Source: Martinezella lusitana
GTDB taxonomy: Bacteria; Pseudomonadota; Alphaproteobacteria; Rhizobiales; Rhizobiaceae
Length of the DNA: 40,544 nt
Direction of reading: 5' to 3'
Assembly: GCF_900094565.1 (NCBI RefSeq)
Contig: NZ_FMAF01000043.1
Location: 1-40,544, forward strand
The stretch's first letter is position 1. Each line of letters starts with the position of its first letter. The notes under the pieces were generated by a model. That model saw only the letters and a list, made by a program, of their open reading frames with translations. It was not told where the DNA came from and searched no databases. Shown here one piece after another: positions 7,938 through 19,593 of this stretch. The translations under genes and the position numbers were made by a program.

Positions 7938-8891
7938 TCAGAACTGGTAGCGGCGAATGCGCCGCTGGACGATGAAAAGATAGAACGAGACACCCGTCAG
8001 GATGATCAGGAACATGACAGTCGCGATCGTCGCCCCCATGGAGCGGTCTCCGAGCTGAAGCTGGAAGCCGAAGAAGACGCGATAGAGAAGTGTGCCGAGA
8101 ATATCGGTCGAGCCATCCGGCCCGGCCAGTGCACCCTGCACGGTGTAAACCAGATCGAACGCGTTGAAATTGCCGACGAATGTCAGGATCGAGATGATAC
8201 CGATTGCGGGCAGCACCAGAGGCAGCTTGATCTTCCAGAACTGGCTCCAACCGGTGATGCCATCGCATTCGGCCGCTTCGATGACCTCTTCCGGAATATT
8301 GAGCAGGGCGGCATAGATCAGCATCATCGGAATGCCGACATATTGCCAGACGGAAATGAGCGCGACGGTAATCAGCGCCGTGCTCGGCCTGCCAAGCCAA
8401 GGCGCGAAGAACGACTTGAGGCCGATCATGCTCAGCAATTCGGGCGCAACACCCCAGAGAGGGGACAGGATCAGCTTCCAGATGAAGCCGACGACGACAA
8501 ATGAAAGCAGCGTCGGCAGGAAAATAGCGGTACGATAGAAGGCAACAAAACGCAGCTTCGGCAGAGACAGGAGCGCTGCGAGTGCGACGCCGATCGGATT
8601 CTGCACGCACATATGGATGGCAAAGAAGATCAGATTGTTGCGTAGCGCATTCCAGAAATCATGCGCCCAACGTTCGTCGCCGAACAATACCTTGAAATTG
8701 TTCAAACCGACGAAAACCGGTTGATTGTCGACGACGTTGTAAAGCGACAGCCGCAGCGTCTCGATCAGAGGCAGGATCATGACCGCCGTATAGACGACAA
8801 AGGCCGGGAAAAGGAAAACGAGGATGTGCCAGCGTCTGGAGCGCCTGATCGGCGCAACCTCAAGGGCGTCTGATATCTCGGCGTCGCTCAT
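7938..8891 (-). CDS. Sugar ABC transporter permease (MalF/UgpA type)
   Basis: The 317-residue inner-membrane protein has a short cytoplasmic N-terminus followed by WHILVFLFPAFVVYTAVMIL (membrane segment 1, about 22-41). A periplasmic stretch contains FVGLNNFKVLFGD. The EAA loop appears near residue 205 (IPEEVIEAAECDGITGWSQFWKIKLPL). This is the partner of the MalG-type permease. It lies 190 bases downstream of the binding-protein gene, beyond a hairpin that probably lowers its expression relative to that gene. Confidence 0.93.
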   Translation of the reverse strand: MSDAEISDALEVAPIRRSRRWHILVFLFPAFVVYTAVMILPLIETLRLSLYNVVDNQPVFVGLNNFKVLFGDERWAHDFWNALRNNLIFFAIHMCVQNPIGVALAALLSLPKLRFVAFYRTAIFLPTLLSFVVVGFIWKLILSPLWGVAPELLSMIGLKSFFAPWLGRPSTALITVALISVWQYVGIPMMLIYAALLNIPEEVIEAAECDGITGWSQFWKIKLPLVLPAIGIISILTFVGNFNAFDLVYTVQGALAGPDGSTDILGTLLYRVFFGFQLQLGDRSMGATIATVMFLIILTGVSFYLFIVQRRIRRYQF

Positions 8892-9030
8892 GGCTTTCTG
8901 CCTGTTTTTGTTGGCTGCCCGGCGAAGCGGCAGCTCTGAGGTTCAAATTCACCCGCCATTCCGGCGCTAAACGACGTCGGGCGTGTCGCAATGCAATGGC
9001 GAGGCGATCGCCAATCCAATTATCCATGAT

Positions 9031-9067
9031 CAAGAAAAAGGGAGAGGAGCCCGAAGGCCCCTCGCCC
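9031..9067 (-). terminator. Hairpin with T-tract between binding-protein and permease genes
   Basis: On the minus strand, GGGCGAGGGGCC and GGCTCCTCTCCC form a stem with two mismatches around a TTCG loop (9040-9067), followed by TTTTTCTTG (9039-9031). It sits 15 bases after the binding-protein stop. In such operons a leaky terminator of this kind usually keeps the binding protein in excess over the membrane parts; here that is inferred. Confidence 0.72.
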
Positions 9068-9081
9068 GTTTTATGCAATGA

Positions 9082-10341
9082 TTACTTGCCAGGCTTGTAC
9101 CAGCTGTCGAGGCCCTTCTGCAGCTTTGCAGCAGCCTGTTCCGGCGTATCCGTAGCATTGATCACGTTTGCGGATTCCGTCCAGGTTTCGTTTTCCAGGT
9201 TCGGCGTGCCGCGCGACAGGATCTGATACGTGGAGCGAACGGTCGACTTGTGATCCTTACGCCAGGAGACGAACTCCTGAGCAAGCGGATCGCTCATCTT
9301 CACCGGATGCGAATTCAGGCTGAAGAAGCCCGGCAGCGAATTGGCGTAGATGGTGGCGAACTCGTCGGAAGCGACCCAGCTCAGGAACTTCTTGGCTTCT
9401 TCCTGGTGCGTGCTCTTCGTATTCAGGCCGACGCCGATATCCGGATGGTCCGAGATATAGGCGGTGTCACCAGCCTTGGCGACGGGCGGCGGGAAGGCGC
9501 CCATCTTGAATTGCGCCTGGGTGTTGAAAAGAGCGATTTCCCAGGAGCCGGCCGGATAGATCGCAGCCTTGCCGAGCGTGAAGAGGTTCTGGCTGTCAGC
9601 GTAGCCCTGAGCCTCGAAACCGTCACCGAGATAAGGCTTCCACTTGGCAAGTTCCTTGTAGGGATCGACCCACGGAGCGTCCGTCAGCTTTTCCTTGCCG
9701 GCGATAAGAGCCTCGCGGCCGTCCTCACCCTTCCAGTAGTTCGGGCCGATGTTCTGATAGCCCATGGTTGCAGCCTCCCACAGGTCCTTGGTGCCCATGG
9801 CCATCGGAATATAAGTGCCGTCAGCCTTGATCTTGTCGAGAAGAGCAAAGAACTCGTCGCGCGTCGCCGGCACCTTCAGGCCGAGCTTGTCGAAGGCGTC
9901 TTTGTTGTAGATGAAGCCATGGATGACCGAAGCCATCGGCACGCAGAAGGTCGACTTGCCGTCATCGGTGGACCATGCGGCCTTGGCGACTGCCGAGAAG
10001 TTCTCCATGCCCTTCAAGCTCGTCAGATCAGCGAGATGCTTCTTGTTGAAGAGGTCGAGCGAGGCATCGAAAGGACGGCAGGTGATGATGTCACCCGCAG
10101 AGCCGGCGTCGAGCTTGGCGTTCAGCGATGCGTTGTATTCGGTGGGAGCCGTCGGCGAAAAAACGATTTTGATGCCGGGGTTCTTCGCTTCGAAAGCCGG
10201 GATGATCTTGTCCTGCCAAATCTGCAGGTCGTCGTTACGCCAGCTTTCGACCGTCAGCGTTACATCAGCCGCATGCGCGAAGCTGACCGAGGTCAGCAGG
10301 CTGGATGCAAGAAGCAAGCCTTTCAGAACATTATTTTTCAT
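9082..10341 (-). CDS. Sugar ABC transporter periplasmic binding protein (family 1, CUT1)
   Basis: The 419-residue protein begins with a Sec signal peptide (MKNNVLKGLLLASSLLTSVS, then FAHA, cleavage after about residue 24). The mature part is of MalE/UgpB type: VTLTVESWRNDDLQIWQDKI, the PAFEAKNPGIKIVF ligand-entry strand, and AAIYPAGSWEIALFNT in the second lobe. It binds the transported sugar in the periplasm and delivers it to the two permeases. The substrate is not recognisable; the BadF kinase and GntR regulator nearby hint at an amino sugar. Start ATG at 10341 follows GGAGAGGG. Confidence 0.93.
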   Translation of the reverse strand: MKNNVLKGLLLASSLLTSVSFAHAADVTLTVESWRNDDLQIWQDKIIPAFEAKNPGIKIVFSPTAPTEYNASLNAKLDAGSAGDIITCRPFDASLDLFNKKHLADLTSLKGMENFSAVAKAAWSTDDGKSTFCVPMASVIHGFIYNKDAFDKLGLKVPATRDEFFALLDKIKADGTYIPMAMGTKDLWEAATMGYQNIGPNYWKGEDGREALIAGKEKLTDAPWVDPYKELAKWKPYLGDGFEAQGYADSQNLFTLGKAAIYPAGSWEIALFNTQAQFKMGAFPPPVAKAGDTAYISDHPDIGVGLNTKSTHQEEAKKFLSWVASDEFATIYANSLPGFFSLNSHPVKMSDPLAQEFVSWRKDHKSTVRSTYQILSRGTPNLENETWTESANVINATDTPEQAAAKLQKGLDSWYKPGK

Positions 10342-10887
10342 TTCCCTCTCCTGTTTTCGACGCCCGTAGCGAGGCGCTGTTTTCGATCTGAAAATCCGCT
10401 GGCCTGTCTGAAAAAACGGTCAGCGATCCATAGGGACCGCCAATGCTGCCGGCCCCCAATACAAAGGGCTTCAGAGGCACTTCGCCTGATCGGCCCGTTC
10501 AATCGCCGTCTGCCGCCAACAGGGCAGAGACGCTGTAAACACCATGCGGGAAATTCATGACAAACGCCGAAGAACGGATCCTCCTGATCCAACCGGCTTG
10601 GGACAACGATGGAGGTTCAGCCTTCTGCTTAGCCCGCCGGCTGTTATTGTTCTGCCGGTTCCGCCGATGTCTGTTTGTATTGTTCCCTTGGCAAGAATTA
10701 AGGCCAAAAAAATACCAATTGTCCAGCCGAATTTAACCTTTGGACACAAAAAGAGCGGGCAAAAGAAATTTTACAATATATTTCAATAGGATATTGATGC
10801 GCAAAAATGGACACGTTGCCTATTGGTAAATGGTATTTTTTTGGTATTGTATAGGAAAATGGGGAACAGGTGGCATCCGGAGGCATG
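10342..10887. promoter_or_regulatory. Divergent control region between binding-protein and kinase genes
   Basis: This stretch of more than 500 bases has no supportable gene. It contains CCAAAAAAATACCA (10704-10717) and its exact reverse complement TGGTATTTTTTTGG (10831-10844), 113 bases apart. The second copy is followed by another TGGTATT at 10842, one helical turn on, and preceded by TTGGTAAATGGTAT. The sites flank both likely promoters and suit a GntR-type repressor bridging or doubly blocking them. A TTGGAC box close to the 10704 copy on the minus strand could be a -35 element for the ABC operon. Confidence 0.5.
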
Positions 10888-11772
10888 ATGGGGCAGTTTG
10901 CAATAGGCATCGACGGCGGAGGAACGAGCTGCCGCGCTGCCGTGATAAACGGAACGGGCCAAGTTCTCGGCACGGGCAAAGCCGGCGCTGCAAACATTCT
11001 CTCCGACCTGGAAAACTCGCTGATCAATATCGTCGCTGCGGCCCGACATGCACTGACAAGCGCAGGGCTCGATCCCGAACAGGTTTACAAGTTGCCTGCG
11101 GTTATCGGCACGGCCGGCGCCAATGTCGGCAGCTATGGAAAACGGGTGGAAGGCGCCCTTCCCTTCGCGAGCTCTCGCGTGGTCACCGATGCGACGATCG
11201 CACTTCAGGGTGCGCTCGGTGATGCCGATGGAATCATCGGCGCTTTTGGCACCGGCTCCGTCTACAATGCCCGCCGTGACGGTGTGAGCTGGGGCATCGG
11301 CGGCTGGGGGTTTGTCATCGGCGATCAGGCCAGCGGCGCCCGCCTCGGCCGCGATCTCCTCGAACGCGCCCTTCTGGCGCATGACCGGGTGGCGGCAACG
11401 TCACCGCTGACGAATGCGATCATGGCCGAATATGGCAACGATCCGGAGCGGGTCGTCGAATTTGCCCATGCGTCCAAGCCAAAGGATTTCGGGCGCTATG
11501 CACCAATCGTGTTCGACTATGCTGGGATGAATGACCCCGTCGCCATCGATATCGTCAAGACGGCTGCGAAGGCCATAACCGAAAGCCTGGATGCCCTGCT
11601 TTGGCCCGAATGCCCGTCGATCTGCCTCCTCGGCGGCCTTGCCCAGGCTTATCGCCCCTGGCTCGACGCACGCCACAAAGCACTCCTGGCCGAGCCCAAG
11701 GGCGACGTGCTGCGCGGAGCGGTGGAATTGGCGGCAAAATTGCTACGGGATGGGAAGGGAAGCTGGGCATGA
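10888..11772 (+). CDS. BadF/BadG/BcrA/BcrD-family ATPase (N-acetylglucosamine kinase-like)
   Basis: The product is about 294 residues. The ASKHA nucleotide-binding fold is shown by GIDGGGTSCRAAV at the N-terminus, an IIGAFGTGSVYNARRDG phosphate-2 region, WGIGGWGFVIGDQASGARLGRD, and CLLGGLAQAYRPWL near the C-terminus. In this family the closest functional relatives phosphorylate N-acetylglucosamine or glucosamine; the activity here is inferred. ATG at 10888 is preferred because GGAGG ends four bases before it; ATG at 10885 and GTG at 10870 are alternatives. Its stop overlaps the next start as ATGA, so the kinase and regulator are translationally coupled. Confidence 0.87.
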   Translation: MGQFAIGIDGGGTSCRAAVINGTGQVLGTGKAGAANILSDLENSLINIVAAARHALTSAGLDPEQVYKLPAVIGTAGANVGSYGKRVEGALPFASSRVVTDATIALQGALGDADGIIGAFGTGSVYNARRDGVSWGIGGWGFVIGDQASGARLGRDLLERALLAHDRVAATSPLTNAIMAEYGNDPERVVEFAHASKPKDFGRYAPIVFDYAGMNDPVAIDIVKTAAKAITESLDALLWPECPSICLLGGLAQAYRPWLDARHKALLAEPKGDVLRGAVELAAKLLRDGKGSWA

Positions 11773-12533
11773 CCGAGGATTTGAGTGCCATCTTCTCGCC
11801 AGAACGCCTGTCAGGAGGCGGACCCGGCCCGCTCTATGTCAAGCTGCGACGCACACTCGAAGAAGCCGTAAAGATCGGAAGGTTGAAGCAGGGCGATGCG
11901 CTTCCACCCGAGCGCGATATTGCCGAATTTGCCGCCGTCAGCCGCGTCACCGTGCGCAAGGCGATCGACGACCTTGTCGCCGAAGGTATTCTCGTGCGCC
12001 GCCACGGGTCCGGCACCTTTGTCACAAAGCCCGTATCCAAGGTGGAACAACGGCTATCTCAGCTCACCTCCTTCACCGAGGACATGGCCCGACGCGGCAT
12101 GACCGCACGTTCCGAATGGCTGCACAAAGGCATCCATACGCCGTCTCCCGATGAAATGATGATCCTCGGCCTTGCCGCCGGCACTAAGGTTTCCCGGCTC
12201 AGCCGCTTGCGCATCGCCGACGATCAGCCACTGGCGATCGAGCATGCCAGTGTCTCCGGCGAATTCCTGCCGGATCCAGCAGTCGTGACGACATCGCTTT
12301 ATGCGGAACTCGAAAAGCGACAGGTCCGCCCCGTGCGCGCCGTACAGCGCATATCGGCAACCAACATGAAAGAGTCCGATGCGGGGTTGCTTGGCGTTCC
12401 CGTCGGAGCCGCCGGCCTTTCGATCGAACGCATTTCCTATCTCGGCTCGGGCCGGGCCGTGGAATTCACCAGGTCGCTTTATCGGGGAGATGCCTACGAT
12501 TTCGTCGCGGAGCTAACGATCGGCGCAACTTAG
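11769..12533 (+). CDS. GntR-family regulator with UTRA domain (NagR/DasR-like)
   Basis: The 254-residue protein has a winged-helix domain at about 20-90 (GDALPPERDIAEFAAVSRVTVRKAIDDL, then GILVRRHGSGTFVTKPV). A UTRA effector domain follows at about 105-250 (LRIADDQPLAIEHASV; GRAVEFTRSLYRGDAYDFVAEL). DasR/NagR relatives sense glucosamine-6-phosphate-type ligands, which would fit the kinase it overlaps with. It most likely controls both the divergent ABC operon and its own kinase gene through the inverted repeats at 10704-10844. The start is the ATG overlapping the kinase stop; longer in-frame starts lie inside the kinase gene and are not needed. Confidence 0.9.
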   Translation: MTEDLSAIFSPERLSGGGPGPLYVKLRRTLEEAVKIGRLKQGDALPPERDIAEFAAVSRVTVRKAIDDLVAEGILVRRHGSGTFVTKPVSKVEQRLSQLTSFTEDMARRGMTARSEWLHKGIHTPSPDEMMILGLAAGTKVSRLSRLRIADDQPLAIEHASVSGEFLPDPAVVTTSLYAELEKRQVRPVRAVQRISATNMKESDAGLLGVPVGAAGLSIERISYLGSGRAVEFTRSLYRGDAYDFVAELTIGAT

Positions 12534-12579
12534 GTTCACCCGGTAGCGATCGAAGATTTATATTATTAATCAAATAGAT

Positions 12580-12610
12580 ATCGCCGCAAAATGAATCAAA
12601 TTGCGGCGAT
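12580..12610. terminator. Hairpin between convergent gntR and metH
   Basis: A perfect 10-base stem (ATCGCCGCAA at 12580-12589, TTGCGGCGAT at 12601-12610) with an 11-base loop lies in the 136-base gap between two converging genes. On the minus strand it is followed by ATCTATTTGATT, a poor T-run, so it may serve as a bidirectional terminator with imperfect tracts. Confidence 0.55.
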
Positions 12611-12669
12611 GGCGGCGTGCGGAATCTGCCTATGAGCAAAACGCCCCAAGGCGTTGAAACGACTCATGA

Positions 12670-16446
<3,777 letters not shown>

Positions 16447-16463
16447 AAGCGAATTCCTCTGGC

Positions 16464-16485
16464 CTGATTGCGACTCGACAATCAG
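16464..16485. promoter_or_regulatory. Inverted repeat CTGATTG-N8-CAATCAG in the metH leader
   Basis: Seven-base arms at 16464-16470 and 16479-16485 lie between the palindromic operator and the metH ribosome-binding site. They could form a leader hairpin or a second protein site. No SAM or cobalamin riboswitch pattern was recognised here. Confidence 0.35.
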
Positions 16486-16488
16486 ATC

Positions 16489-16508
16489 ACATAAAGATAT
16501 CTTTATGT
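16489..16508. promoter_or_regulatory. Perfect 20-base palindrome, likely methionine-pathway operator
   Basis: ACATAAAGATATCTTTATGT reads identically on both strands. On the minus strand a consensus TTGACA (-35) overlaps its edge (16511-16506), so a bound protein would cover the metH promoter. From memory, palindromes of the type ATAAAGATATCTTTAT precede methionine-cycle genes controlled by the ArsR-family SahR/SamR regulators in alphaproteobacteria; that assignment is recalled, not tested. A degenerate half copy (ACATATCTATG) lies at 16511-16521. Confidence 0.7.
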
Positions 16509-16710
16509 CAACATATCTATGCTCTGGTTGAGCGCAGCACAAGCATGCCGCTTCTATGGTTTGCTTCCTTTCCGAAAAATACAAACAAGACGAATTGCCG
16601 TGCCGGCCATGGACAAGGCGGAGCTGACGACACAGTTTCATCCCATTACGCCATGACAGCGCTTTTGGGCGGCGCTATAGGGCTTGTAGAAAGAATCCAA
16701 GGAGGATGGC

Positions 16711-17967
16711 ATGAACATACAGGTTGAACCGGCAGCGCTCGGAAACTGGAGCACGCGCGCCTATCATCGGCATTGGCTGCTCGAACAGGCAAGCGCACTT
16801 TTTGACTTCTTCCAGTATCGCGCCGTCAATCCCAATGGCGGCTTTTACGACATGGACGATGTCGGCAAGCCGCTGGATGCGATCAATCCCACGCGCGGTA
16901 TTCATTCGACGGCCCGCATGGTGCATTGCTTCTCGATCGGATCGCTACTCGGCCGCCCCGGCGCGAATGATATTGTCGACCACGGAATGAACTACCTCTG
17001 GAGCCACCATCGCGACACGAAGCATGGTGGTTATGTCTGGTCACTGAACAATGATGGTCCGGTCGATTCAAGCAAGCAGGGCTATGGCCACGCATTCGTA
17101 CTGCTCGCCGCCTCCTCCGCCAAGACGATCGGCCATCCGCTGGCCGACGGCATGCTCGCCGACGTTACCGAAATTCTGAATACGAAGTTCTGGGAGGAAA
17201 AGCACGGCGCTATTGCCGAGGAATTCAACCAGGATTGGTCGCCGATCGACGGCGGCAGCTATCGCGGCCAGAACTCCAACATGCATCTGACGGAAGCGCT
17301 GATGGCTGCTTTCGAGGTCACCGGCGACAAGAGCTATCTTGAAAAGGCGGAAAGCATTGCCGATCTCGTCATTCGTCGCTCGGCCGGTTCGGTTGGCTGG
17401 CGAGTCGCGGAACACTTCAATGCCGATTGGGTACTCGATAAGAATTATCGCGGCAATGAGATGTTCCGCCCATCGGGCACGACGCCCGGGCATTGGCTGG
17501 AATGGGCGCGGCTCATCCTGCAGCTCTGGTCGCTGGGAGAAAAGCGGCACGACTGGATGCCGGAAGCAGCCAAGGGCCTCTTCTCCCAATCCATGTCATT
17601 GGGCTGGGATAACGAAAAGAGCGGCTTTTTCTATACCCTCGACTGGGAAGACGTTCCCGCCAAACGCAACAAGCTCTGGTGGCCCGCATGCGAGGGCGCC
17701 GGCGCCGCCCATTATCTGAACGAGCATGTTCCTAGCGATTTTCACGAGGAGAGCTACCGCAAGATTTGGAGCGTCATCGGCCGCTCGTTTATAGACCACG
17801 CCAATGGCGGCTGGCATGAGGAATTAATGGAAGATCTCGTTCCGGCCCACACACTGTTCCCAGGTAAGGGCGATATCTATCACGCATTGCAAGCCAGCCT
17901 GATTCCGCTCTTCCCGGCGACCGGCAGCTTGACCAAGGTCATCGCCGAAGCCGGCGGCAAAATCTGA
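16711..17967 (+). CDS. AGE-family sugar epimerase/isomerase (mannose isomerase-like)
   Basis: The 418-residue protein has the (alpha/alpha)6 barrel of N-acylglucosamine 2-epimerases and YihS/mannose isomerases. Conserved histidines of the active site appear in NPTRGIHSTARMVHCFS (about 60-75), GYGHAFVLLAA, GTTPGHWLEWARLI and PGKGDIYHALQASLIPLF near the C-terminus. Free D-mannose/D-fructose isomerisation is the commonest activity of bacterial members of this size; N-acetylglucosamine/ManNAc epimerisation is an alternative. An AAGGAGG site lies 5 bases before the ATG. It is divergent from metH and stands alone; a link to the sugar ABC locus 4 kb away is possible but unsupported. Confidence 0.9.
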   Translation: MNIQVEPAALGNWSTRAYHRHWLLEQASALFDFFQYRAVNPNGGFYDMDDVGKPLDAINPTRGIHSTARMVHCFSIGSLLGRPGANDIVDHGMNYLWSHHRDTKHGGYVWSLNNDGPVDSSKQGYGHAFVLLAASSAKTIGHPLADGMLADVTEILNTKFWEEKHGAIAEEFNQDWSPIDGGSYRGQNSNMHLTEALMAAFEVTGDKSYLEKAESIADLVIRRSAGSVGWRVAEHFNADWVLDKNYRGNEMFRPSGTTPGHWLEWARLILQLWSLGEKRHDWMPEAAKGLFSQSMSLGWDNEKSGFFYTLDWEDVPAKRNKLWWPACEGAGAAHYLNEHVPSDFHEESYRKIWSVIGRSFIDHANGGWHEELMEDLVPAHTLFPGKGDIYHALQASLIPLFPATGSLTKVIAEAGGKI

Positions 17968-17974
17968 GATTGCC

Positions 17975-18005
17975 GGCGGCGCCCCGCTTTGGGCTTGGCG
18001 CCGCC
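17975..18005. terminator. Strong hairpin between convergent genes
   Basis: GGCGGCGCC (17975-17983) and GGCGCCGCC (17997-18005) form a perfect 9-base stem with a 13-base loop. It lies 7 bases after the isomerase stop and 8 bases before the stop of the converging UPF0303 gene. There is no T-tract on either strand, so its role as a terminator is inferred from position. Confidence 0.5.
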
Positions 18006-18013
18006 ATAACCCT

Positions 18014-18502
18014 CTACGAGAGGCTGAGATTGTGAAGTTCGTGGCCGAGCGTCAGCGCGAGAGCCTCGACCACGAGATTGTGGTCTTCACGCTGCGGAAG
18101 ACCTGAAACCGTGACGGCGCCGATGCAGCCCGTGCCGTTGACGAAAATAGGGAAGCTGCCGCCGGATGCGGCGTAATCGGCGCCCGAAAGCCCGTTATCC
18201 TCGATCGTCCTCCCCTGCTGTTGGAGCCGCAAGGTACTGGCATAGCTGCTGCGGAAATACCGCAGCACCATATTGCGCTTGCGGCGTATCCAGTTGGAAT
18301 TGTCGGGCGTCGATCCGGGCAAGGCAATGTAGAAAACCGGCATCGAATGCAGCGTGATATCGATGGCAACGCCCAGATTGCGCTCGCTGGCAAGGTCATG
18401 CAGCAGCTTGCCGAGCACCCAGGCGGTCGAGAGGTCGAAGGCCTCGAAACGCAGAGTCTCCTCCTGCAGTCCGATACGAGTGAGGTCCTGGTCGATCGTC
18501 AT
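18014..18502 (-). CDS. UPF0303 / heme-degrading-domain (GlcG/HbpS-like) family protein
   Basis: The 162-residue cytosolic protein matches the UPF0303 group. Typical blocks are LGVAIDITLHSMPVFYIALPGSTPDNSNWIRRK (split here across about 43-75), VLRYFRSSYASTLRL, and the C-terminal GGSFPIFVNGTGCIGAVTVSGLPQREDHNLVVEAL. The last block is the GxF.I.. GxxIGAVgVSG signature of the GlcG/HbpS fold. Members have been linked to heme or small-molecule binding, but the function is not settled. It is a single gene converging on the sugar isomerase gene. Confidence 0.86.
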   Translation of the reverse strand: MTIDQDLTRIGLQEETLRFEAFDLSTAWVLGKLLHDLASERNLGVAIDITLHSMPVFYIALPGSTPDNSNWIRRKRNMVLRYFRSSYASTLRLQQQGRTIEDNGLSGADYAASGGSFPIFVNGTGCIGAVTVSGLPQREDHNLVVEALALTLGHELHNLSLS

Positions 18503-18561
18503 GGAAAACCTTCCCTAAAAATGGATCGACTTATGAAACGCGCAAAGAGTGATTTGTCCAC

Positions 18562-19509
18562 CTATCTCTTCGGTATTTCGAAACCAAGCTGCCACTTCTG
18601 GCCGAGCAGGAGATCATGCTCTTCCGGCTCGAACGCTTCAAAGCCTCCACCCGGATAAAACGTCAATTCTCCCACACGAACCCACTCCGCCGACGCATAG
18701 AGATCGACGCGAACAAAATCGATGTCGCGAGCGACCGTTTCCGCGACATGGATCATCTCATCGAGCCGCGGCGGCCGTGCCACATGGCCCGGATAAAGGC
18801 CAAGATAATCCCGGTCGTAGAACGGTAGCTTCTTCCAATCGGGCGTGTAATTGCAGGAATAGCCCTGGCCATTCTCGCGAATGTCGATCTCGATATGCGA
18901 CACCTTGCCATTGAACGTGAAAAGCCTGTAGTCCCACGGAACGCGCCCTTCGACGAGCAACATGCTTTCGATGAGAATACGGCGTTCGACCTGCCGATAG
19001 GCCCACTCCCTGTTGTAGAAGGCATGATCGATCGCCAGCCACTCGGCGGAGGGATTGTTCGTGAGGAGCCGATCCACATCGGCCTCTCCGTAAAGAAATC
19101 GCCCCACGCCACTCGCATGAGTCGGTTTGACAACGGCGGGCAAGGGAATTTCGGCCCAATCGACGGTAGCCAAATCCGTGCCGACCCAGAGCGTCGGAAT
19201 GACGTATTGGCTGCCAACCCTCTCCGCGATCAGCACTTTGGCATCGGCCTTGTCGACGAAGCGCGGGAAGAGCGGATTGCGATCGTATAGTTTCCGGGCC
19301 TGAATCTTGTCCGTGAAGGTCTGAGGCGACCTCAAATCGGGAAATTTGCCACGAATGACGCGATATTTTAGTGCGCAGTAAGACCTATCGGGCAGCGGCG
19401 ACATAAGCCTCCATAGAAGATTATGCGCCCGCTCGCGCAAGCCCCTCTGCAGATATCCCGGAATGAGAAATCCATCTTGGTCGGCGGCTCTATCTGTCAT
19501 GGCGGCCAT
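18562..19509 (-). CDS. ATP-grasp enzyme, TupA-like (polysaccharide/teichuronopeptide family)
   Basis: The protein of about 315 residues resembles the TupA-like ATP-grasp family, enzymes that attach amino acids or similar groups to surface polymers. Visible blocks are FPDLRSPQTFTDKIQARKLYDR (N-terminal family signature), PAVVKPTHASGVGRF (ATP-grasp lysine and glycine-rich loop), RILIESML, PWDYRLFTFNGKVSHIEIDI, and FVRVDLYASAEWVRVGELTFYPGGGFEAF (metal-binding end). ATG at 19509 is chosen; TTG at 19521 and ATG at 19500 are alternatives with no clear site deciding among them. It is divergent from the flippase gene 84 bases away, which places it in the polysaccharide group. Confidence 0.85.
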   Translation of the reverse strand: MAAMTDRAADQDGFLIPGYLQRGLRERAHNLLWRLMSPLPDRSYCALKYRVIRGKFPDLRSPQTFTDKIQARKLYDRNPLFPRFVDKADAKVLIAERVGSQYVIPTLWVGTDLATVDWAEIPLPAVVKPTHASGVGRFLYGEADVDRLLTNNPSAEWLAIDHAFYNREWAYRQVERRILIESMLLVEGRVPWDYRLFTFNGKVSHIEIDIRENGQGYSCNYTPDWKKLPFYDRDYLGLYPGHVARPPRLDEMIHVAETVARDIDFVRVDLYASAEWVRVGELTFYPGGGFEAFEPEEHDLLLGQKWQLGFEIPKR

Positions 19510-19593
19510 CTCGAATTTCAACTAGAACGCAAGTGAAAATTATCAGCCTGCCTTTAACACAAGGTTATGCGACAACCTTCTAGGAGGATTGCC

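Noticed and set aside
16447..16641. 65-codon N-terminal extension of MetH
   Set aside because: It crosses the palindromic operator and promoter, has a Cys-rich non-conserved composition, and the start at 16446 has a good ribosome-binding site.
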